Part shown: positions 1 through 5,200 of the stretch, in pieces
Numbering within the stretch: the stretch's first letter is position 1
Layout of the letters: each line of letters begins with the position of its first letter
DNA from: JBFMCU01 sp964428225
Lineage (GTDB): Bacteria; Planctomycetota; UBA1135; GCA-002686595
DNA: 5,200 nucleotides
Direction: 5' to 3'
Assembly (NCBI GenBank): GCA_964428225.1
Contig: CAYRXS010000384.1
Location: 1 to 5,200 of the forward strand
Program-made: the position numbers and the translations under genes
Notes under the pieces: generated by a model
The model's input: the letters and a program-made list of their open reading frames with translations, nothing else
Databases searched by the model: none
Told to the model about the DNA's origin: nothing

Positions 1-23
1 GAATCTCGCGCCTTCGATCCCGC

Positions 24-2222
24 TCATCTCCCCGAGCGGAAGGCCCGATCCTGACGGTAGAGCTCGAGGCGGGCGGCGATCTGCTCGGCCAGGTCCGGGT
101 CCTGCCTCGCGGCGGCGAGCTCGAGGGCGTCGTGGGCGATTCGCATCGCGTCCTCGAAGCGCCCCACCGCCGCGTAGGCCGCGGCGAGGATGTCGAGGAC
201 GCGCGGATCCTCGCCCCCGGCGAGCGTGGCGGCTCTCTCGGCGAGCTGGACGGCCTCGTCCGGATCCCACAGAGCGAGATCGGGGTGCGTGGCGGCCGTC
301 CACGCGAGCCACAGGAGCGAGGGACGGAACTCCGGATCGACGACCAGCGCGCGACGGTGCAGGGCCGCGGTCTCCGCGAGAGAGCCCTGCAGCTCGTGGA
401 TGAAGGCGAGGTTGCGGAGGGAGTCGAGGTGGTCGGGATCGAGCCCGAGGGCGCGCTCGAAGGCCTCGATCGCCTCGTCGAGGCGCCACCTCTGGGAGAG
501 GGCCAGTCCCAGGTTGCCGTGGGTCCGGGGGTCGTCGGGATCGAGCGCGATCGACGCACGGAAGTGGGCGATGGCGGCGTCGAGCTCGCCGCGCTCGGCG
601 TCGATCACCCCGAGCTGGTTCTCGACGTCGGCGCCGAAGCTCGGCTCGAGCCACCGCGAGCGCTCGAGGTGGATCTCGGCGCCGGCCGGCGCGTCGAGCT
701 CCGCCAGGGAGAGCCCCAGGTTGAAGTGCGCGTTCGCGTTCTCGTCGTCCTCCTCCAGGGCTCTTCGCCCCCACTCCACGGCCTCCTCCGGGCGTCCCTC
801 CCGACGCAGGGCGGCGGAGACGTTGGCGTAGGCGACGGCGGTCGGGCTCCCGCGCAGGTGGAAGGGCCAGCCGCCCGTCGGCCAGAAGGAGACGATCCCG
901 CCGGCGAGCAGCAGGAGGAGACCGACCGAGAGCTCCCGCGCCCCGCTCCTCGACAGGCAGTCCTTGAAGCCGAGCACGCCCGCCCCGGCGAGCGGGGCCA
1001 GGAAGGGCACGAGCCCGAGGCGGAAGCGCGCGGTCACGAAGAAGAGGGTGATGCTCAGGGCCAGCGCCCCGGCCGCAACGGGTAGCAGCCAGCCGCTCCG
1101 CCAGCGGCGGCGCGCGAACCACGCGCCGGCGAGGGCCAGCGGCCCCAGCAGCCCGAAGTGCGCGAAGCGCGCCAGCAGATCCACCGTCACCGACTCCCGG
1201 CGGCAGGCCTCGAGGCTCTCCGCGTCCATGACCTCTCGACGGTTCCAGGTGAGAAGCCCCTTGCGAGCGAGGAGGCCCGCCCAGCGTCCGGGAGCGGCGC
1301 GGATGGAGGCGATCCCCTCGGCGAACCAGTAGCGGGAGACCTCCAGCGAGGAGAGCTCCCGGCCCTCCGCCGCCTCGGCGAGGCGGGTCGCGTCGACACG
1401 CTCGAAGTCCGGGTGCGCGCGCCCGGGGACCAGGGGCGTGTACAGGCCGTCGGAGCGCTCACCGTTCCCGATGTAGAAGTTCACGCCCGCGTTGTAGCTC
1501 GTCGGCAGGGGCTCTCCGCCGACGGCGAGGTTGCGCCCGGCGATGATTCCCAGCACGAGGGCCAGGCCGGCGAGGGCGCCGGCGCAGGTCCGGAAGCGGG
1601 CTCCGCGCGATCCTGCGCTCGGACCGAGCCACAGCCAGGCCAGCAGCACCGGGAGGAGGATCCCGGCGTTCTCGCGGGTCAGGACGAGCAGGCCGAGGAC
1701 CGCGCCGCACGCGAAGGCACGAGCGCGCGAGACGCGTCCTTGCGCGGGGAGGAGGAGGACGAGCAGGAGCGAGGTCAGGAAGAGCCCCAGCGAGGCCTTG
1801 TGGATCGTCCCGTCCAGCCAGATGGCCGGGGCGTAGATCGCCAGCGCCATGCCCGCGACCCACCCGGCGAGAGGTGGGAGCCGCCGCGCGGTCGCGATGG
1901 CGACCAGGGAACAGGAGGCGGAGCCGAGCAGGATCTGGACGCCCCGGACCCACTGTGGATCCGCATCGAGGAGGCGATAGACCAGGCCCATGAAGTAGGG
2001 GTAGAGGGGCGCCTGGTAGAAGACCTCCTCGCCGAGCCAGTCCCCCGCGGCGATCGCCCTGGCCCACGCATCGAAGAGGGCGGCGTCCCCCACCAGGACG
2101 GAATGGAACGCCGAGTCCGCGATCTCGAGGAGGAAGACCGTTCGCAGGAGCAGGGCCACGAGAAAGACCGCCGCCCCCATGACCCACCGGCGGGGCCCAT
2201 CGCTCGGTCTCGGGGAGGACAT
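24..2222 (-). CDS. GT39/PMT-like (GT-C) membrane glycosyltransferase with C-terminal TPR array
   Basis: 732-residue polytopic membrane protein. GT-C enzymes of this type transfer a sugar from a polyprenyl-phosphate donor to a lipid or protein acceptor on the outer face of the cytoplasmic membrane; the donor and acceptor here are unknown. Seen: first membrane helix about residues 16-33; an outer loop (34-70) with GD at 45-46 and a second Asp at 51, a plausible catalytic acid for this fold; then APLYPYF (71-77); further hydrophobic helices to about 229; a soluble loop (230-345) with NFYIGN at 248-253; more helices at about 350-368, 378-397, 400-418 and 430-447. Residues ~462-706 hold about seven TPR units, the clearest at 530-563 and 564-597 with typical G-x-A and ALxLDPD ends. 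The start is the ATG at 2222; an in-frame ATG at 2180 (residue 15) lies just before the first helix and is an alternative. No good Shine-Dalgarno precedes it. The gene lies 67 bases after the HEAT gene. The 23 bases beyond its stop show no terminator. Domain class is fairly sure; substrate is not. Confidence 0.88.
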   Translation of the reverse strand: MSSPRPSDGPRRWVMGAAVFLVALLLRTVFLLEIADSAFHSVLVGDAALFDAWARAIAAGDWLGEEVFYQAPLYPYFMGLVYRLLDADPQWVRGVQILLGSASCSLVAIATARRLPPLAGWVAGMALAIYAPAIWLDGTIHKASLGLFLTSLLLVLLLPAQGRVSRARAFACGAVLGLLVLTRENAGILLPVLLAWLWLGPSAGSRGARFRTCAGALAGLALVLGIIAGRNLAVGGEPLPTSYNAGVNFYIGNGERSDGLYTPLVPGRAHPDFERVDATRLAEAAEGRELSSLEVSRYWFAEGIASIRAAPGRWAGLLARKGLLTWNRREVMDAESLEACRRESVTVDLLARFAHFGLLGPLALAGAWFARRRWRSGWLLPVAAGALALSITLFFVTARFRLGLVPFLAPLAGAGVLGFKDCLSRSGARELSVGLLLLLAGGIVSFWPTGGWPFHLRGSPTAVAYANVSAALRREGRPEEAVEWGRRALEEDDENANAHFNLGLSLAELDAPAGAEIHLERSRWLEPSFGADVENQLGVIDAERGELDAAIAHFRASIALDPDDPRTHGNLGLALSQRWRLDEAIEAFERALGLDPDHLDSLRNLAFIHELQGSLAETAALHRRALVVDPEFRPSLLWLAWTAATHPDLALWDPDEAVQLAERAATLAGGEDPRVLDILAAAYAAVGRFEDAMRIAHDALELAAARQDPDLAEQIAARLELYRQDRAFRSGR

Positions 2223-2235
2223 GCTCGTATCTTAG
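2223..2235 (-). promoter_or_regulatory. Candidate -10 element abutting the glycosyltransferase start
   Basis: Read on the minus strand, the bases just before the ATG are CTAAGATACGAGC. TAAGAT (2229-2234) matches four of six bases of the sigma-70 -10 consensus, including the key second A and final T. Only six bases separate it from the ATG, so a transcript starting there would be leaderless or nearly so. I see no recognisable -35 at 16-18 bases upstream (that stretch is GC-only). The word ATACGAGC recurs in front of the HEAT gene (4328-4335). This is a weak call, based on local AT content and the repetition. Confidence 0.25.
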
Positions 2236-2289
2236 CCGTCCTCGTGCTCCGCGCGGGCACGGGGGCGGGCGCCGACCGTCGCGGCTCGA

Positions 2290-4314
2290 CTACAGGATGT
2301 TCAGGACGCCGAATCCCTGGTGGTCGAAGAGGGTGACCGGGGCGGAGGTGTAGTCGAGCCCCACCGCGAGGACGGTGTTCCAGGGCATCTCGTCGGTGTC
2401 CGCGACGATCCCGAGGGCGACGGCGGCGAAGGCGCGGGCCTGGTCGGACAGTCGCTCCGTCTCGAGCATCGCCACGAGCGGGGTCACCGCACGGCGGTCG
2501 CCGATGCGTCCGAGGGCGCGCGCGATCGACGCCTGGGCGGACAGCGCCCGCGCGCGCTCGAGCTTGTCGAGCAGAAGGTCGACCGCGGTGCGATCCCCGA
2601 GCAGCCCGAGGGCGATCGCCAGCTCGCGGAGGAGGTCCGGACGGTACGTGGAGTCGTCGGCGAGCCGCTGGATCGGGACGAGCGAGTCGCGGTCGTTCAG
2701 GAGGCCGAGCCCGATCGCCGCGTGGCCGCGGGCCTTGTCCTCGCGCGTGCGCTGGAGCTTGTCCCTGAGGAGCTCCGACGACTCGACGTCGCGCAGCAGC
2801 CCGCACGCGATCGAGAAGGCCCCGACCTCGAGCGGCGTCCGCGCCGTCTTGAGCTCGTGGCGCAGGGCGCGAGTGATCGAGTCCGAGGGGATCTCGCCCC
2901 GCGCGGCTTCGCCCCGCCCGACCATGGCGAGGCCCAGGCCCGCCCAGTACTTCATGTCCCCCTTGGCGCCGGCGAGCCGACGCAGGAGGTGGCTGCGGAG
3001 CTCCGCGACTCCCACCGGCTCGCCGCGCCCGTCGCGCTCCGCGACCTGTCCCGCGGAGACCAGGGCATAGCGGTGAGACTGCCGATCGCTCGTGTGCGAG
3101 GAGATCCCGATCAGGGCGCGGCGGATCCTCACGTCGAGCTCGTCCGCGTCGGGATCGCCGATCGACCCCAGGCCGACCACGCAGGAGGCGAGCACGCCCG
3201 AATCCTCGTGCCGGCTCGCCACGAGCCGTCCGAGCAACGCCTCGGCCACGCGCGTCTTCACCTCGCTCCCGTCGAGCGCCGGCCCGGATGCGAGCAGGGC
3301 GAGGGACGTGGGCACGTGGGCCCGCGCGAGCCGCTTCAGCTTCCGGTCGTCGCGCAACAGCTCGAGCAGGAAGGCCACCTGGGCCTCCCGCGAGCCCGTG
3401 CTGGGAGTGACGACTCCGCGCTTCGCCTCGACGAACTCGCCGCACGACTCCAGCGGAACGCGACCGAGGGCGATGACGCAGGCCGCGGAGAGGTCGGCGG
3501 ACGGCGTGTCGTCCTCCTCGATCCCGCGGGTGAGCACGTGGACGACGAAGCGACGAACGTCCTCGCGCTCGCTTTGCGCGCCGATGAGCGCGAGGGCGTA
3601 GGCCGCGAAGGCGCGCAGGCGATAGGAAACCTCCGTCTCCTTCACCGCCGCGCGTCCCGCCTTCGTGTCCCGGAGGATGTCGGAGAGCAGGAAGACGGAG
3701 GTCTCCCGACCGAGGATCCCGAGCGCGACCACCGCGGTCTCGGCCACCGTCCGGTCCATGTGGCCGAGGTATTCCCGGAGCACCGGCTCGAGCTCGGTCT
3801 CCGCCCCGAGCCGGTCCTCGCCGATCCGGGCGAGAGCGATCAGGCACGCGGTCAGGATGTCCTGGGAGCGCTCGTCCTCCATGGCCCGCAGGAGGGCGGG
3901 GACGATCTCGTCGCGGATCATGTCGGGAGTCGGGCTCACCCCGTCGTCGGAGCGCTGCTCCTGCGCCCCGCGCCCGAGGAAGAAGCCGTCGCTTCCGGAC
4001 ACGGCTCCCGTGTCCAGCAGCCGGGCGCGGAGTCGGAGGAAGGGCTCCTTGTTGAGCTCCCACCACCAGGACCACTCGGTCAGGTCGATCTGGAACAGGG
4101 CGGCGAGGGGAGTGAACGCACCGGTCCCCGTCAACCCGGGCGGCCTGGCGACCGGCGACCCCGCGGGAATGGTGGGGGGCGGCTGGCCCGCGCCGTAGGG
4201 ATGGCTCGGGGCCTGGCCGGTCTTGTACCCGGTGAAGGTTCCCCCGTGGGCGAGGGCGGGCCCCGCGAGGATCGCAAGGGCGAGCAGGGGAGAGAGGGGA
4301 GTGGCGAATCGCAT
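2290..4314 (-). CDS. Exported HEAT-repeat protein with N-terminal Trp-rich segment
   Basis: 674-residue protein with no visible catalytic motif; HEAT arrays are alpha-solenoids that usually bind other proteins. Seen: a classic signal peptide (residues 1-22: Arg2, hydrophobic core LLALAILAG, cleavage motif ALA before His23); a Gly/Pro-rich linker (~23-65); a Trp-rich segment WSWWWELNKEPFLRLRARL (81-99); then HEAT-type helical hairpins with the 'A-x-x-A-L-G-x-I/L-G-D' signature at about 155-172, 190-206, 235-247, 277-288, 376-388, 457-468, 497-512, 528-543, 561-577, 593-612 and 625-640. The C-terminal tail (641-674) leaves the repeat pattern and ends LNIL. There is no membrane anchor after the signal peptide and no lipobox Cys at the cleavage site, so the mature protein is probably periplasmic or secreted. 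The ATG at 4314 is chosen because it directly begins the signal peptide. No Shine-Dalgarno is evident; purines lie about 20 bases upstream. It is probably the first gene of a two-gene unit with the downstream glycosyltransferase. Function unknown; domain class confident. Confidence 0.9.
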   Translation of the reverse strand: MRFATPLSPLLALAILAGPALAHGGTFTGYKTGQAPSHPYGAGQPPPTIPAGSPVARPPGLTGTGAFTPLAALFQIDLTEWSWWWELNKEPFLRLRARLLDTGAVSGSDGFFLGRGAQEQRSDDGVSPTPDMIRDEIVPALLRAMEDERSQDILTACLIALARIGEDRLGAETELEPVLREYLGHMDRTVAETAVVALGILGRETSVFLLSDILRDTKAGRAAVKETEVSYRLRAFAAYALALIGAQSEREDVRRFVVHVLTRGIEEDDTPSADLSAACVIALGRVPLESCGEFVEAKRGVVTPSTGSREAQVAFLLELLRDDRKLKRLARAHVPTSLALLASGPALDGSEVKTRVAEALLGRLVASRHEDSGVLASCVVGLGSIGDPDADELDVRIRRALIGISSHTSDRQSHRYALVSAGQVAERDGRGEPVGVAELRSHLLRRLAGAKGDMKYWAGLGLAMVGRGEAARGEIPSDSITRALRHELKTARTPLEVGAFSIACGLLRDVESSELLRDKLQRTREDKARGHAAIGLGLLNDRDSLVPIQRLADDSTYRPDLLRELAIALGLLGDRTAVDLLLDKLERARALSAQASIARALGRIGDRRAVTPLVAMLETERLSDQARAFAAVALGIVADTDEMPWNTVLAVGLDYTSAPVTLFDHQGFGVLNIL

Positions 4315-4327
4315 CGTCGACGCGGGG

Positions 4328-4343
4328 GCTCGTATTCTTCTAG
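4328..4343 (-). promoter_or_regulatory. Candidate -10 region of the HEAT gene
   Basis: On the minus strand this reads CTAGAAGAATACGAGC. AAGAAT (4334-4339) matches four of six -10 consensus bases and would place a transcript start near 4327, giving a leader of about 13 bases. No -35 match is visible at the right distance. The ATACGAGC half is identical to the bases directly upstream of the glycosyltransferase ATG, and CTA also recurs on the left with a 3-base offset. Low confidence. Confidence 0.25.
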
Positions 4344-4456
4344 GCGACCGGGAAAGGAATACCTACATCCCGCCCGAAAGCTTCTCGGAGCACCGTTCTA
4401 GCGCCCCGGGACCGATACCGCGACCCCCCACGGTGACCCCGTGCGAAAGAGGTGGT

Positions 4457-4473
4457 TTCGAGCTACGATCGAA
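4457..4473. promoter_or_regulatory. Inverted repeat TTCGA-N7-TCGAA, possible operator
   Basis: Perfect 5-base half-sites separated by seven bases. The spacer contains TACGAT (4464-4469), a four-of-six match to a -10 element for the plus-strand coiled-coil gene, with the weak -35-like GTGCGA (4441-4446) 17 bases upstream. A repressor dimer bound here would cover that -10. Five-base half-sites can arise by chance, so both the promoter and the operator are tentative. Confidence 0.25.
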
Positions 4474-4475
4474 GG

Positions 4476-4493
4476 GCGGGAATCCCCTCCCGC
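4476..4493 (+). other. Short hairpin in the leader just before the coiled-coil gene
   Basis: GCGGGA (4476-4481) pairs perfectly with TCCCGC (4488-4493) around a six-base loop, and the stem ends ten bases before the ATG at 4504. In mRNA it could fold across the ribosome entry region. It has no following T tract, so it is not a typical intrinsic terminator. Confidence 0.35.
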
Positions 4494-4503
4494 AGCCCCG
4501 AGC

Positions 4504-5200
4504 ATGACGAAGACCGGACCCTCCGGACGGCGGAAGGACTCTGCCCACGATCCCTCGATCCTGAAGCCCGCGCCCCCGCTCTCCCCCGCGGCGCGCCGCC
4601 TCAAGGTGATCGGGAAGGAGCCGCTGGCAGCCGTCATCCACCTGGCCGTCTCGCGGACCTTGCGCAAGCGTCTGCGTACCTACGACGCGAAGACCGTCGA
4701 GATGATCCAGGAGGAGGTGCGGCGCGAGTTCCTCACCCTCCTGCGGGACAACGCCCGCAACGTGCGAGGCGTGACCCGCCAGCGCTTCATGGAGGAGCTC
4801 GAGCGGTCTCGCAACGAGATCCTCCGCGCGCGGAACGAGGCCCAGAAGGAGCTCGACGAGCTGATGAAGAAGCTCGACTTCTTCTCCAGCCTCCAGGAGA
4901 TGGACGACGCTGTCGAGAAGGAGAGCGCTCGATCCTTCGACGAGATCCACCGCCACGACATGGCCGCCCGGGTGCAGGAGCTCCTGGCCCGGGCCGACCG
5001 GGGAGAGATCACCCCGGAGGAGCTGCAGAGCCTGCTCGTCGTCCTCACCACCCAGACCGTCGAGGACGACCGCCGGCGGGTCCAGGAGGAGCGGGCCGCC
5101 GCCTACCGCTCGAGGGTGGACAACTTCGAGCGGCGCATCGCCAAGCTGAACCGTGCCCTCGCGAATTCCGAGAAGGCCCTGACCAACCTGGCGAAGCGCA
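4504..5200 (+). CDS. Coiled-coil protein of unknown function, N-terminal part (cut by window edge)
   Basis: 232 codons are present with no stop before the right edge. I do not recognise the family. Seen: a Pro/Ser/Lys-rich, probably disordered start (1-30); a compact helical stretch (29-60) around LKVIGKEPLAAVIHLAVSRT; a charged long helix rich in Glu/Arg/Lys with heptad-like hydrophobics (62-150); a short break near RADRGEITPEEL (163-174); and a second charged helix (186-232) that continues past the edge. There is no signal peptide and no true membrane segment, so a cytosolic structural, scaffold or regulator-binding role is likely. The ATG at 4504 is the first ATG in frame; the frame is open back to a TAG at 4399-4401, with an alternative GTG at 4441 that would add 21 residues. 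No Shine-Dalgarno is seen before either. It is divergent from the HEAT gene. The missing C-terminus could carry a recognisable domain, so function should be left open. Confidence 0.82.
   Translation, partial: MTKTGPSGRRKDSAHDPSILKPAPPLSPAARRLKVIGKEPLAAVIHLAVSRTLRKRLRTYDAKTVEMIQEEVRREFLTLLRDNARNVRGVTRQRFMEELERSRNEILRARNEAQKELDELMKKLDFFSSLQEMDDAVEKESARSFDEIHRHDMAARVQELLARADRGEITPEELQSLLVVLTTQTVEDDRRRVQEERAAAYRSRVDNFERRIAKLNRALANSEKALTNLAKR

Larger units (their letters stand above)
4315..4503. promoter_or_regulatory. Divergent intergenic control region
   Basis: This 189-base stretch separates the minus-strand HEAT gene from the plus-strand coiled-coil gene, so it must carry promoters for both. 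It is visibly richer in A/T patches than the flanking coding sequence (for example 4331-4342, 4351-4364 and 4445-4473). It holds several short inverted repeats: CACGG-N5-CCGTG at 4429-4443, TTCGA-N7-TCGAA at 4457-4473, GCGGGA-N6-TCCCGC at 4476-4493, and an imperfect CCGA/TCGG repeat at 4374-4388 around AAGCTT. No consensus -35/-10 pair is visible on either strand, and there is no room for another gene of normal composition. Individual promoter positions are uncertain. Confidence 0.6.

Noticed and set aside
1..23. Possible terminator or next gene start after the glycosyltransferase stop
   Set aside because: Only 23 bases are available, with no hairpin and no start codon that can be tied to a gene.
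2249..2256. CCGCGCGG palindrome between the two minus-strand genes, as a terminator
   Set aside because: It has no loop of usable size and no following T tract. GC-only palindromes of this length are expected in such DNA.
1158..2336. A plus-strand open frame (392 codons) opposite the glycosyltransferase N-terminal half
   Set aside because: The product is low-complexity and highly charged with no fold signature. The opposite strand encodes clear membrane helices and GT-C motifs.
1775..4075. A second minus-strand open frame (766 codons) overlapping both real genes in another phase
   Set aside because: It is extremely Arg/Pro/Gly-rich, typical of an out-of-phase reading of GC-rich DNA, and it bridges two well-supported genes.
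2320..4401. A long plus-strand open frame (693 codons) spanning almost the whole HEAT gene
   Set aside because: It is the antisense shadow of a GC-rich gene. Its product is dominated by Arg, Gly, Glu, Pro and Val with no domain pattern, while the minus-strand frame has a signal peptide and regular HEAT repeats.
4441..4503. GTG start at 4441 for the coiled-coil gene
   Set aside because: It is possible because the frame is open, but the added residues are nondescript, no ribosome site precedes it, and it would place the candidate -10 and hairpin inside the gene. The ATG at 4504 is preferred, not proven.
4363..4956. A minus-strand open frame opposite the coiled-coil gene and the intergenic region
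   Set aside because: Its Leu/Glu/Val-rich product is what antisense reading of a Glu/Lys/Leu coiled coil yields. The plus-strand frame is uninterrupted to the edge with sensible helix patterning.

Overview
The window is very GC-rich (about 70% by eye) and densely coding. It holds two complete genes on the minus strand, a 189-base divergent intergenic region, and one gene on the plus strand that runs off the right edge. I see no RNA gene, insertion sequence, integrase, CRISPR array, toxin-antitoxin pair or defence gene.

Organism: a free-living, high-GC Gram-negative-type bacterium, most likely a planctomycete or another large-genome environmental lineage. The reasons are the GC content, a secreted HEAT-repeat protein with a Trp-rich 'WWWELNKEPFL' segment that I associate from memory with planctomycete proteins, a GT-C glycosyltransferase fused to a TPR array, and three gene starts without a convincing Shine-Dalgarno sequence. 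This assignment is inference.

Layout: positions 24-2222 (minus) encode a 732-residue integral membrane protein. Its N-terminal ~450 residues look like a GT39/PMT-type (GT-C fold) glycosyltransferase and its C-terminal ~270 residues are TPR repeats. Positions 2290-4314 (minus) encode a 674-residue exported protein: signal peptide, Pro/Gly-rich linker, Trp-rich segment, then a long HEAT-type alpha-helical repeat array. Only 67 bases separate the two, in the order HEAT gene then glycosyltransferase gene, so co-transcription is plausible. However, the same AT-rich word (ATACGAGC) precedes both starts, so the second gene may have its own promoter. Positions 4315-4503 form the divergent control region, with small inverted repeats and weak candidate -10 elements. 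From 4504 to the right edge (plus) lies the N-terminal 232 codons of a cytosolic-looking coiled-coil protein of unknown function.

How they may work together: the HEAT protein is predicted to be exported and the glycosyltransferase should use a lipid-linked sugar at the membrane. A shared cell-envelope role, with both helical-repeat regions as protein-binding scaffolds, is a reasonable guess, but nothing in the sequence shows a direct partnership. The coiled-coil gene is divergent and need not be related. I do not see a clearly new multi-gene system; the most interesting items are the HEAT protein's conserved-looking ends and the unplaced coiled-coil protein.
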